From assembly GCF_947507565.1 (NCBI RefSeq), contig NC_089189.1, forward strand, positions 1,488,001-1,552,000: DNA of 64,000 bases, in the 5' to 3' direction. Positions 53,270 to 63,730 of the stretch are shown here, one piece after another (position 1 is the first letter of the stretch; each line of letters opens with the position of its first letter). The translations under genes were made by a program, and so were the position numbers. This DNA is from Oscarella lobularis (Eukaryota > Porifera > Homoscleromorpha > Homosclerophorida > Oscarellidae). Under the pieces are notes generated by a model, which saw nothing but the letters and a program-made list of their open reading frames with translations, ran no database searches and was not told the DNA's origin.

Positions 53270-53865
53270 CCGGTTGCCAAACATGTCATACCAAAGTCGC
53301 TTCGCCGCGAAATGCTCGAACGTGTACATGTGGGACACTTGGGTATCCGAAAATGCCAGGAGAGAGTAAAAGTAGCAATGTGGTGGCCTACCATCAGTTC
53401 TGACGTGAAAAAACTGGTCGAAGGCTGCGATACATGTTCGATAGCACGAGGAAACCGTTCCGAGCCGTTATTGAAAACAGCGACACCGGAACTGACCTCT
53501 TCGAGTTGTGGGGAAAGCAGTATCTACTTGTGGTGGATTACCTGTCCAGATACTCAGAAATTTCTCGCTTAGAGTCGACAGACTCAGAGAGCGTTATTCT
53601 GCACCTGAAATCAATTTTTGCAAGACATGGGATTCCGGAGACAGTACGATCTGACAACGGACCACAATTTGCGTCCGACGCTTTCAAAAAGTTTGCTCAG
53701 AGTTACGGATTTAACCACGACACTAGCAGTCCTAAGTATCCCCAGAGCAATGGCACTGCGGAAAGAATGATACAAACGGTGAAGTCGCTTTTGAAAAAGT
53801 CAGTGGACCCGTATTTGGCGCTCCTGTCGTATCGTACGACTCCGTTAAAAAACGCGTTCTTTTGA
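53270..53865 (+). pseudogene. Gypsy integrase fragment (second family)
   Basis: HVGHLGIRKCQERVKVAMWW and VEGCDTCSIARGNRSEPLL form the HHCC zinc-binding N-terminus and linker. The catalytic core then gives LLVVDYLSRYSEI (first Asp), VRSDNGPQFASDAFKKFA (second Asp), SPKYPQSNGTAERMIQ (Glu) and ALLSYRTTPL, before a stop at 53865. A short deletion with a frame change near 53475 separates the two parts. RT, RNase H, gag and LTRs are absent. The catalytic triad is present, but the fragment is not a complete gene. It differs from the Gypsy element at 15 kb. Confidence 0.85.
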
Positions 53866-53979
53866 CTCGTAACGCCGAAGAAAATAAGTTTTTACTTAAC
53901 TGCATAGAGGAAAGCTGAAAAACAATCAGAGCAAGATTGCTTACCGGCGACTCCGGGCGAGCGAATAAGCAGACGACGT

Positions 53980-55520
53980 GAGGGTGACACAAAGCAATCA
54001 TGATATCATGATCGTTTGCATATACCGTAGCCTCGCTCTGCCAGGCCCTTCCCTCTAATTGGTTATGCATAGGTGTTCAACAATTTACAAGTCAGCCAGA
54101 TGTCTTTATGAGTCGAAATATTTTGGGTAGGATAGGATGCTTAGCCCTTCATCTGCTCCGACACCAGAAATCGATGCGTACGAGGCCCTCCCATGCAAGG
54201 GCGATGAAAAAAACATAGTCCGTCTCAAATATGCGCAGCGGTTCCTTTCTGAGAAGATCAATGCACTCTCTCGTTTATCCGCTAGTGCTCTGGTCTGTGC
54301 CGTTTTCCGTTACGTTCGTGGAGAAACGATAAACAGCTTTCAATTAATTGTGTCTAAATATCTACTTTCTCTCTGTATGCACCAAAACAAGGCAGGTCTG
54401 ATGACCGTTTGAAACCTTACTACTTCGCGAAGCAAACATACCCGTTGCTGCGCCTTGCCTGAAGCGGTATATGGCACCACGATTCAATCGGCCGAAAAGA
54501 AATCACGCATTTTTATGACACCGAGAAAGATGGCAATCATGATATCATGATTGTTTACTGTAGCCTCGCCCTGTCAGGCCTTTCTGCCTAATTGACAAGG
54601 TTATGGGTGTTGAACAATTTACAAGTCAGCCAGATGCATGTATGTCTTTATGAGTCGAACTATTTCGGGTAGGATAGGATGCTAAGCCCTTCATCTGCGC
54701 CTACAAGGTTTCTGGTGACAGAGTCGATGAACACCAGTCTCTCTCAAGGGCGATGAAAAACACAGAATTTATCTCAAATATGCGCCGCGGTATACGCTTC
54801 TGAGTGAACAAATGCATTCTCTCGGTTATCCGTTAGTGCTCTGGTCAGCGCCGTTTTTCGCGGCATTTGTGGAGTGGCGAAAAACAGCTTTAATGAATTG
54901 TCCCTAGAGTATATGCTTTCTCCCTGCATGCACAAAAACAAGGCAGGTCTGATGATCGTTTGAAACATTACTACTTCGCGACTAAGCGCACATACCCGTT
55001 GCCTCGATCGCCTTGCCTGATGTAGTATGGTACCCCGATTCGATCGGCTAAAAAATTGTGCATTTTTATGAAACAGAGCATGATGGCAATCATGATATCA
55101 TGATTGTTTACCGTAGCCTCGCCCTGCCAGGCGCTCCTCTCTAATTTACAAGGTTATGGGTGTTGCACAATTTACAAGTCAGCCAGATGTCTTTATGAGT
55201 CAAACTATTTCGGGTAGGATCGGATGCTAAGCCCTTTCGCTGCACCGACAAGGTTTCTGGTGACAGGAGTCGATACGTTCCAGGCCCTCCCAAGGGCGAT
55301 GAAAAAACAGAGTCTATCCCAAATATGCGCGCGCGGTGTACTTCTGAGCAAACCGATGCATTCTCTCGTTTATCCGCTAGTGCTCTGGTCTGCGCCATTT
55401 TCCGTGACGGTCGTGGGGAGATGACAAACAGGTTTAATTAATCGTGTCTAAAGTATTTACTTTCTCTCGGCATGCGCAAAAACAAGGCAGGTCTGATCAC
55501 CGTTTGAATCCTCACTACTT
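53980..55520 (+). repeat. Satellite, three tandem copies of ~545 bp
   Basis: Copies begin near 53985, 54525 and 55080, marked by GCAATCATGATATCATGAT at 53994, 54533 and 55085. Each continues through TTTACAAGTCAGCCAGATG, AGCCCTT, CGATGAAAAA, CTCTCG-TTATCCG-TAGTGCTCTGGTC and AAAACAAGGCAGGTCTGAT. The copies differ by small indels. No shared long frame, so not coding. Confidence 0.85.
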
Positions 55521-55598
55521 CGCGACATACAACCATCCAGTAGTAAAGCGTAAGTAGCCCGGACTCTGTCTATACTGTACCTCAAACTTCATGTGTAG

Positions 55599-55871
55599 AT
55601 GTTTTCACCGAGACAATGGCGGTATTAGTCCTCGGTTGGAATATACTCTTATAACGTCAAAATACATTCGGGACTGCGTGTGGCATAGTGAAAATCTTCT
55701 ACCAGGAATATCGGGCTGTCAGGTCCTCAATCCCGAACTGATGAGAGATAGCAGTGGGAGATATATTATTGAAGACATAACTAATGATATTTCAGGATCG
55801 GGAATGCGCGTGTTTGCAACTTGGAAAGAAATATCTGATCATCTGCGTATGATTGTCGAGTTCAAGACAGA
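55599..55871 (+). CDS. Orphan internal exon of an unrecognised protein
   Basis: An acceptor (CTTCATGTGTAG, ending 55598) and a strong donor (CAGA/GTGAGTAAAG at 55872) bracket 273 bp with one open frame. It reads ...GISPRLEYTLITSKYIRDC..., VWHSENLLPGISGCQVLNPE, ISGSGMRVFATWKEI, MIVEFKT. The composition is that of a folded protein and codon use is ordinary, but I do not recognise the family. No neighbouring exon was identified. The 3' side is interrupted 200 bp on by the P-type transposon, which may have separated it from the rest of its gene. Confidence 0.4.
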
Positions 55872-56073
55872 GTGAGTAAAGATACAAAGTTTGGTCTGTG
55901 CATGTAGTTACGTTGCACGTTGTTTTGCTTCATGCTATTGTAACGTATTTGTGATTGTTTTAGACGAGAGGCACATTATTTCGTTTATCACATGTGGTTG
56001 TTTCCTCTCGTTGTCCGGGTTTCTTGTACCACGTGATCGAAAGCGAAAGTTCTTCGAAACTCCACGGTCAGAG

Positions 56074-56125
56074 CATAGATAATATAGGGAGAGGGATTGG
56101 AAACTCCCCGTAATCACGTGACTTT
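56074..56125 (+). repeat. Left terminal inverted repeat of the P-type element
   Basis: 52 bp identical to the reverse complement of 60533-60584. It contains a CACGTG E-box near its inner end. Weaker similarity continues to about 56150. Confidence 0.9.
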
Positions 56126-56152
56126 CTTGAAGCAAGGGTTGTTACGCACGAG

Positions 56153-57172
56153 ATGGATACCGTTGCCTCCGCTTTGCGAGAGGTTCTAGCCAACGACGTT
56201 GTTTCCAAAGCATCTTCGCGTATCGAGCGACTTAAGAAACATGCCGAAAAGCTCCTGTCCATTGAAGGATCCCCGAATTGGAAGCGATTTTCTTCCGCAC
56301 TCGTCGAACAATTGTCCAAGTGCATTAGCAGCTCGAAGATCAATCCGTTAGCAAGTTTGAAGGTTGAAAATGCCTACTCTTCCTTCTTCTCCGCTCGAAC
56401 CTCTGTTATTCCGCCTATTTGGGCTGAAATTTACAGCGCAGTGAAACTTCCCTTTGACGATCCTCTTCTTAGCCAGATTATAAGCCGTAAAGCGTTCAAC
56501 GAATTGCTGCAACTCCATTTGAAAAGAGAATTTCGAAAGAACCAGACAGAAGATGCCTCTGCTACGACAGTCCCATCTCAGACGCCTGAGATAACCACTG
56601 AAGAAGAAAATGTAGTCTACTACGTCGGAGGATATGTCGTTCACGCTTTAATTAGAAAATACGAGCGATTGGCAAATCAATCGGCAAACCGCTACGCCAA
56701 ATATCTCAGAAGTTTTGCGTCAGATGTTTCTATAGCAAATTCAGATGATCACACGTATGCGTCTTTAGATGAATTTGTTTCCCACTGGCTGCATCTTCAG
56801 GACAAAGGAGGGTTAGTGAAAGTGAATGACCAAGCATTTCGGTTGTTTCTCAGTATTGAGAATGTTGTACGGGTGGAGCTGCCTGCGAAGTTGCTTGGCA
56901 AATTCTATGAAGGCTCTACTAGCTATAAGGACAAAATTTTAGACAGCGTTCTTCAGGACGGAGAAGTGAGTAGGTGTTGGATTATCCTTCTCGGTGAAGT
57001 TGCACAGACAGAAGACGGAAAGAATCTTTTAACGGATATTATTTCGCTTTGGATACATTCTCGTGGCTATGGCTTGACATCAAGCTGGCTGGAAAGACAC
57101 AAAAGAGAAAAGGAATTGACTGTTAGAAAAACAAAAGGTTTGCGTAAGTCCCTTTCAAAAGCTGGACACTAG
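56153..57172 (+). CDS. Accessory protein of the P-type element (339 aa), unknown function
   Basis: The frame is uninterrupted from the ATG at 56153, which lies just inside the left terminal repeat, so the terminal repeat region probably supplies its promoter and leader. It ends at 57172 about 100 bp from the stop of the convergent transposase gene. Features: an acidic-basic helical N-terminus (residues 1-60, RIERLKKHAEKLLS), a Thr/Glu-rich linker (~135-160), a YYVGGYVVHALIRKYERL segment (~165-182) resembling the AGY-type helix in C-terminal regions of P/THAP9-like proteins, and a basic C-terminus (KREKELTVRKTKGLRKSLSK). There is no zinc finger or nuclease motif. It could be a regulator or a detached transposase domain. 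The family assignment is an inference. Confidence 0.75.
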   Translation: MDTVASALREVLANDVVSKASSRIERLKKHAEKLLSIEGSPNWKRFSSALVEQLSKCISSSKINPLASLKVENAYSSFFSARTSVIPPIWAEIYSAVKLPFDDPLLSQIISRKAFNELLQLHLKREFRKNQTEDASATTVPSQTPEITTEEENVVYYVGGYVVHALIRKYERLANQSANRYAKYLRSFASDVSIANSDDHTYASLDEFVSHWLHLQDKGGLVKVNDQAFRLFLSIENVVRVELPAKLLGKFYEGSTSYKDKILDSVLQDGEVSRCWIILLGEVAQTEDGKNLLTDIISLWIHSRGYGLTSSWLERHKREKELTVRKTKGLRKSLSKAGH

Positions 57173-57271
57173 TGTTGTTGTTATTGCATTTGGCCACGCA
57201 AAAATAATGCATAAATACACACTCACGCACACATGCATACATACTCCCTGCCATGTCATTATAGACGTAAT

Positions 57272-59831
57272 CTATTCTGCATTGGTTCCTTTTCGTGACT
57301 TTCGTCGCTTGGGCAAGGGAGCATCGTCGATGACTTCGCTCTGATACTGGAGTCGCTTTCTGCTACTGTTTCCGCGTACAGGATCCTGCGCAACAGATCC
57401 TTGCAAGCGGATGGAAGTTGCATTTTGAAGAAACTGCTCCGCAGACGGATTATCGCTGCGGCCGCCTTTCATCCGCTGCTTTCCAAAATACCCTTCTAGT
57501 GGATCTTGGTTGAGATGCTCACTAAGAATGAATTTTCCTGCGGATTCCGGCAAAGCGAAATAATACCGCGTTAGTGCGACAAAAGACTTCACTACAAATA
57601 TAAGAAAATGTTGCAAACAAAAGTATAGTTTTGCTTCAACTAATCAGTAATTCTCCAGCCCTCCAATGTTTCTTGGCTCAATCGAAGTCTATTTCTATCA
57701 GATTTCGTAAGATTTGGTATACTTTCTATCCAAGCATCCCATTCATCAAGATATCCAAGAAAGCATGTTTCCAACCACTAAAAAATGTATTATTGAATTT
57801 ATAATTTAATGGCCTTATGTGCTTTAAACTAAGATCTAACTTGAAGTCTTGGGTCTTCAGCGTTTTCATATCCTCTGCAGTCTGCATTGATGCATCGGCG
57901 ACTTCTAGCATTGAGGCAGTCAAACGCTTTGTTAAAAAATCGGCAGAAACGAACGGTCTCGCTAGACCCATTGATTTTGAAAAATTCGAGGCCATTAGCG
58001 ACAGTTCGACTCAAAATCTGGCGAAAACAACCATTTTGTGAACGCTAAATTTTTTTATAGATTGACTCCTACCTGTGCGGCTAGATCCACTCGCATTCTT
58101 GAATACGAAGTCAATCTAACGTGCTCCAGTTTTAATTTTTTAACAACATAAAGCCCAGCTGGATCGGATGTCTTCTGGCAAGAATTGTACAGTGACTCAA
58201 TATGTCTCCATGTAATTGCTTCATTGTTTATCTAGTAAGGCTAGTTAACTAAGTCAAGCACGTTTGCTAAGAAACTTACCTGCATATTGCGCGATTTGCT
58301 AGACGGAAATGAGTGTGATAGGCAATTCCTGGTTGTTTTAATTAGGTGTGGAACGTCCGCAAAAAAATAGATGTTTCTGTTTTCTTTAGAGTAGGGGTTC
58401 ACCGTTTGGTGGCAAAGAGATACCGATTCTGGAACACAGGAAGAATGCAGGCGGAAAAACTTCCGATTTGGCCCAGCTCCGTCACAAGAAACGGCAATGA
58501 CTTTGAGACCTATCATTTCCAGCTGTTCCACCGTATCCCAGAAGATATCAAGCAAATTCAAAGCTGTAGCACCTTTTGTTGGAAAATGTACGTATGGAAA
58601 TCGAAGGGATGTGGTCAGTCCACGAATCATTACCACGAGCATGTGCGTGGCAATTGGTGGGATAGGTGCTTTGTCCTTGGACAAAGAACTTTCAATGACT
58701 TGCAGTTGATTTGCTGTTTTGCCTAAGTCGACGAAGCCACAAACTTCTTCGGTATTTTTGTGAAAAACTAGGTCTTCTCTTATTTTCATTTCGTCTAGTA
58801 CAATGACGACGTGTTTGTCTGATGGCAACTCTTCGGAACTTGGGCATTCTCGAAGAAGAAGGTCGTTTACCTCCTTTTGAAAGCCTGTTTTGTTTTTGAA
58901 AAAATTGCTGTAGTCTCGTAGAGATCTCTCAGATGGAAGAACAAGGAAGCCTGACGACCGAATGGCCTGATAGGCAGCAGAAGATATCATCTTTATGTTC
59001 AGCGCCAATCGGATGATTAATGGGTGCCACCGCATTCCTTTTGCTTTTTTCGACGTAAACGCTTTTTTCTGTTGCTCCCAGAATAAACGTCGAAAGCTCC
59101 CACTGGGCAGAATGTCCTCAAACTTATCAGGAGGCTTTTCCTCAATAGAGGTTTTAAGATCTTCATGAAGACTTTCAGTCACTGGAACCCCTGCCTCCGC
59201 AATCAACTTTTGCACTTTCACTTGAAGTCGACGAACCTTTTGATTTTGGATCTGTTTTTCACGGGCAAGGCTAGCGAATTTGCGTTTTCTTTCAGGTGTT
59301 TTTAAGAAAGCATTGGCGGTGTATTTTCTTGCTGTAGCAGTTTGCGGTTTCAGCCAGCGCTGATAAGCTACTCTCAAGCACGCACGTAGGCGATTACATG
59401 CTGCACAGCGTTGTTGGGATGACTGCTCAATGAGATAGCTACATTTATTTGAGCGGACGGTCTTATTAACCGAATCCAAAACTGCACTTTTTTCTCCAGA
59501 TCTGCTCACGAAAAGACGGCGAGAACTGAGCATTAGCTGACGAAAGTGCCCGTCATCATTTCCCGAGCATAATGACACTTTGTCAAGAAAAGCTGTAACA
59601 TCTTCTACGTCGACAGTCCTCTTTGTATTCCAATTGAAGCCTTCTTTCAAAAGTGAACATTGCTCCGTCGTTAAGCGAACGCCACAGACAAAAATGTCAG
59701 GAGCCTCTGTCAACGACAGTGCAACGCTGATGAGTGCTGACGTTGGCGGTCCGTCCATTGAGCCAATTGACCGGTAAACCATTTTTGTGAGATAACTCAC
59801 AGAGCCACAGTTATCAATTTGCCACTTTGTC
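57272..59831 (-). CDS. P/THAP9-type transposase, split gene
   Basis: Five exons can be chained on the minus strand: 59831-58280, 58231-58073, 58017-57841, 57777-57645 and 57591-57272. The first three introns have GT-AG ends. The large exon contains a basic DNA-binding/coiled region (KRKFASLAREKQIQ), then LDEMKIREDLVFHK (first catalytic Asp region), CDGAGPNRKFFR and FFADVPHLIKTTRN, all P-element/THAP9 signatures. The small exons give RMRVDLAAQ, ILSRTVANGLEFF, AFDCLNARS and LGYLDEWD, ETLEGWRIT. The last exon gives SEHLNQDPLEGYFGKQRMKG, the GTP-domain-distal C-terminal motif. The last intron starts AT rather than GT. The N-terminal THAP-type zinc finger was not found. The large exon begins at an acceptor (TTCATAG/G at 59831), so a 5' exon in 59.9-60.5 kb is expected. 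Confidence 0.85.
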
Positions 59832-60532
59832 CTATGAAGTAAAATATATACCGTTATGGCATTTGTCGCTTGTGCACTGACTACCTAGGAAAATCTACTT
59901 TTCGGTGAGAACCTCGACGAAATTTTCGTTTTACGGTCAGGTTCGACTTATTTCCCTTTCTATGGAAAGGCATTTTCAAAGCTAAGAGACAAAATTTGAA
60001 TGATTAGGTGCCCAGTACTCAGGTTTGATGTGCTGGAGAAAATCGCCTTTTCTCGCCAAGAGAAAGCAGCTTTCTCACAAAAACGCTGCATGACGCAACG
60101 GAGGAGACATCAGTGTACCACGAAAAAAGCAGAACGAAAGAAATTTGCACTCGTAGGAGGAGGTATCCTTGCCCCCGCGTGAGCACGTGCCGGTCCGAGA
60201 ATGGCACGAAAGCCGCAAAAGAATACACTTTTTAAAGAAAACAGGCTCGTCACGCATCAACACCATGTTTTTGTAACTCGAAACGTGTGCCGTTGTTCAC
60301 AGAAGGCGTGGGGAATAGAAGTTATCTCGATCTCTAAGTTATACTGGCGGAACTCCCCGAAATCGCCTCTCTCAACACGGCAGAGGAGGCAGAAACGCCG
60401 TAAACATTTTCCTTGTCCTGTGACAGCAAAAGCGTACCTTATTTGGTATATTCTAAAGACAAAACGGTGCAAATTTCTCTGATGTTATACGGGACATGTC
60501 GTAACAACCCTCGCTTCACTTGTCTGTATGAA
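59832..60532. other. Transposase upstream region, 5' exon not resolved
   Basis: On the minus strand this should hold the promoter and first exon(s) of the transposase. Short frames are present, but none shows the C-x2/4-C ... C-x2-H spacing of a THAP finger. Confidence 0.35.
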
Positions 60533-60584
60533 AAAGTCACGTGATTACGGGGAGTTTCCAATCCCTCTCCCTATATTATCTATG
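60533..60584 (-). repeat. Right terminal inverted repeat of the P-type element
   Basis: Mirror of 56074-56125. An insertion of about 10 bp distinguishes the inner, less conserved part (60490-60532). Confidence 0.9.
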
Positions 60585-61392
60585 GTCAGAGCAGCTGCAC
60601 TCATGCAATGGAGCTATACAAGCGTAAGGGTGAGCGTAGAACGCAATGCACACTCCTTACCCACTTCGCATAGTCTCTTCAAGGAGTCTCGTCGATCGTC
60701 GCGAAGGCGACGCCACACGGTTTCGTTGGAAACGTCACCTATAGAAGCACTGAGGATAGAGAAGATAGAAAAGATGAAGAGAAGACTTCAGGTTCGCATA
60801 AGTAGACTGGGCAGAACATACGCGAGAATATTCCATACTCTTGGCGTTGCTTGGACGCGTGGCGCCTAGCCTACTTAGGCCACATCCTCCCAGTCTACAA
60901 TCCTGAGCTGTGTGACTCTATAATTTATTGCGTACAACATCAATCAATGACAGACGGTTCTACAGTCTCAAGTTCTAGCTAGACCATTCTTCTAACGTGC
61001 AATATAACACGTACGGGTGCAGACGTAAGGTATCAACTAAAAACAAACTACGACACGGTGCAAGCGTGCAAGTGCATTCCATATTCTCCATCTACTTCAT
61101 GATTCTTCAGTGGAGAAGATTCCGTACCTAACAACGTTTCAAGAGATCCTACTCTAGTTGAGATTCTATTTGCCTAACTACAGCAGTGTCACTAGCTAGT
61201 TAGGGCATTTGTGAGCACATAAATGACACGAAAAAAAGACGAAGAGAATAATGACACACACTATCCACTATCTCTCTATTTCCTTCATCAACGTTCGCCG
61301 TTGTTCTTCTTTTGATCCAAGTATCACATCACATCAAATCAGCACTGAACGAATCATCTTAGCTTTTAAGATCTCCATAGGAAGAACGTTTC
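60585..61392 (-). repeat. 3' flank of kinase D, inverted copy of the kinase C flank
   Basis: 60640-61392 matches the reverse complement of 29369-30020. The first ~70 bp adjoin the P-type element's target duplication. Contains no gene. Confidence 0.8.
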
Positions 61393-63567
61393 TTACCATA
61401 TTGTCAACCAGATACCTTGGAGTGTTTGAACGATATCTTCGAACGTTGGTCGTACCAACGGATTCCCATTCCAACACGATTCGGCCACTTGTTTCAAATC
61501 GTTATTACAGAGAACAGGAAAGTCTGGTCTTTGATCGCAGCGAACGACTTGTCCCCGGCCATCATTCCTCGATCGAATTTTTCGAAATACGGATGCTTAG
61601 CTGTCACGATTTCCCACAGCGCAATTCCGTAGCTGTAGACGTCCACCGCACCGTTGTAAGCCTCGCCGCGAATTATTTCGGGAGCCCTGAAAAGTGACGT
61701 ACCCACGGCGCGCGAACTTCGAACGTTCGCACCGCTGTCATCGTCAATCTTCGGTGCGATTTTAGTGCAACCCAAATCGGCGACTTTGACGATTCCGTTG
61801 ACATTGATGAGAAGGTTATCGCACTTGAGATCGCGATGCATTCGATCGATGCTGTGCAGATGACGCATTCCTTTCGCCGCGTGTAGAGCGTACTTGACTT
61901 GAAAAACGAGTTCCATTATCCGGATGATCGACGTACTCGTTGTCTAACTCGTTTCGCACCGAGCCTCGTTCCATGTATTCAAAAACGATGAACGGTTTGT
62001 TATCGGTCGTTTTCCCGGTGCCTATGAAACGAACGATATTGGCGTGGAAAATTGATCGAAGTAATTGGCTTTCGTCTCGAAATTCTTGCAGTTGTTCGTT
62101 CGTGCAATCGTCGGCTTTAATCTTGAGAACTTTGACGGCAACGATTTGATCTCGATATTCGACCGTCCACACGTCGCCAAACGATCCTTTTCCGATTCTT
62201 TGGCGAAAGTCAACTTTGTCGTTGTCCACTGACCATATGTTCGAAAGCTCTTCTACAGTTTGCTCGGCTCTCTCCAATTCCACTCTCGTGTACTTCGCTT
62301 CTCTTTGATGTTTCTGGACGCGTTTGATGCAGTAATAGAATGCAACGATGAGTAGAACTCCGACTACTACTCCCATACCGATTAGATAGGAAGTCGGTGT
62401 TGCGCAGGCTTTTCCACCAAATCCAGCATCGCAAATGCAGACTGTCGTATGGTCGCTTTGAATTATGCATTGTCCGTGAATGCAAGTGCCATTGTTGTAA
62501 TCATATTTTAAATAGAGCAATGAGTTTTTTGCTACCGACCATTCGATAATCGCAAAAGAAGTTGTGTGATTTTTTCGGAAACATACTTGCGTATCCTTCT
62601 AACATAAAGTATTTCTTCCGTGTAAGATCTGCCATAATCATTGTGTTGTCTATTTGGTCTACAGTGACAGCAATGCGTCCGAATGCCGTTGGATACCAAA
62701 TGTGTTCATAGTATCGTTGTGATCCCCAAGACATGTTGTTCCAGTGCCACTTTGAAGCCCCTCTGCCAATTTCTGTGAAATAGATATTCCAGCTGTAATT
62801 CCACGTTTGAACATAGGAAACAATATCTTTAAAAATTGATGAGCCGAAGCATACGTAAAAAATGTCATTCCAGAATGTGCTTGTCCAGTGACTTTGATGC
62901 TTCTCCTTCTTGTCGTCATCGCAGCAAAGTCGTTTCCACGTTGCCGTCATAGGTACGACATTGTCGTTGATCGTCGCCATCCATAAGGAGTTAGGTTTGT
63001 TGACAATGCCGCCGTAAATAAGCAGCGATCCATTAGACATCGAGTTCATCGTCGCGAAAGACTTGCTATGTTGAGGTGCCAGTCCTCGAGAGACAACTTT
63101 TGCATGACCATTGTCGTAGATTTGTAGAGTAAATCCAAAGGCGTCTATTTTTTGTATTATAGTATGCCACGCACTCATTCACAGTCGCTGAAAATGCCGC
63201 ATTTTCATCGCTAAGGGGCGTCAGGTATGGATCATACAACGTCCACATAAGAGTGTCGAGCTCCAGCCTCCACATACGCACAGTTACAGAGAAAAAGCTT
63301 TCCACTTGATATAAAACCGAATCTTCGGTTCTAATTAGAGCCGGTGATGGATTAATTAGGCCGACATTCGAGCAAGGAATTCTATTATTGTACTCAGCTC
63401 TGCGGAACTCCCATTTCAAATTGAATGTGTTCGCCTCTCGATCAGTGATCGAGAGTCACGGCGATATACATGTCTTCACTAAGAACCTTTTGCCAGTGTG
63501 CTATACCTTCGGCATTGCTGCAAAAGGCAATAAACCAAAGCGCCCAGCGATGAACAGCCGAGTGCAT
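61393..63567 (-). pseudogene. Receptor TKL kinase (kelch/EGF/TM), copy D, deleted
   Basis: It starts MHSAVHRWALWFIAFCSNAE at 63567, the same signal peptide as copy C. About 1 kb of propeller is missing near 63430-63480. The second half of the propeller (MKWEFRRAEYNN, RRLWIYSTN, SLLIYGG) has a 4-nt insertion near 63105. The GCC2/GCC3 block is deleted at about 62500, joining a LYLKYDYN segment to CIHGQCIIQ of the EGF module. The transmembrane helix, GKGSFGDVW, AVKVLK, HRDLKCDN, VADLG and FRAPE follow, with a 4-nt insertion (GGAT) near 61919 and a deletion near 61530. The C-terminal CW and RPTF motifs and the TAA at 61393-61395 are intact. D therefore retains the APE Glu and the Trp codon that copy C has lost, while lacking other parts. 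Confidence 0.9.
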
Positions 63568-63730
63568 TGTTCGTGCGCAGCGGCTAATTAGCCTCGGTCC
63601 CAGACACTTTCTCGCTCCCTGATGCTCCGGTGCGGAGCATCCGGGAGCGAGAAATGGTCTGAGGCTACGTTCTAATGCGCGATGAAGATGTTCGTTCGTT
63701 TTTTTACGCGTCATGTGGCACATACTGAAA
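63568..63730 (-). promoter_or_regulatory. Promoter-proximal region of kinase D, with hairpin insertion
   Basis: Reading on the minus strand, ACGAACATC, GCATTAGAACG and CGCTGCGC before the ATG are shared with the 70 bp upstream of copy C (25870-25945), so the proximal promoter was duplicated with the gene. In D it is interrupted by the hairpin at 63591-63665. No TATA box is seen. Confidence 0.45.
63591..63665. repeat. 75-bp perfect-like hairpin insertion
   Basis: GCCTCGGTCCCAGACACTTT pairs with AAATGGTCTGAGGC-side sequence. The inner stems CTCGCTCC and GATGCTCCG pair around a 3-base loop, with few mismatches. It is absent from the corresponding position upstream of copy C. Confidence 0.8.

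Larger units (their letters stand above)
56074..60584. mobile_element. P-superfamily DNA transposon with two convergent genes
   Basis: The termini are inverted repeats starting CATAGATAATATAGGGAGAG, identical for 52 bp and similar for about 90 bp (…GGGTTGTTACG). GTCAGAG flanks both sides (56067-56073, 60585-60591). Allowing for one shared terminal base, the duplication is 8 bp (GTCAGAGC), the P-element length. The minus-strand gene is a P/THAP9-type transposase. The plus-strand gene is a 339-codon protein of unknown role. Perfect terminal repeats suggest recent insertion. Confidence 0.9.

Noticed and set aside
53980-55520. Short frames recurring in the satellite copies
   Set aside because: Indels between copies break every frame. 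Recurrence comes from the DNA repeat.
56153-57172. Host gene captured inside the P-type element
   Set aside because: It starts at the inner edge of the terminal repeat and ends ~100 bp from the transposase stop. That compact layout looks native to the element, though capture is not fully excluded.
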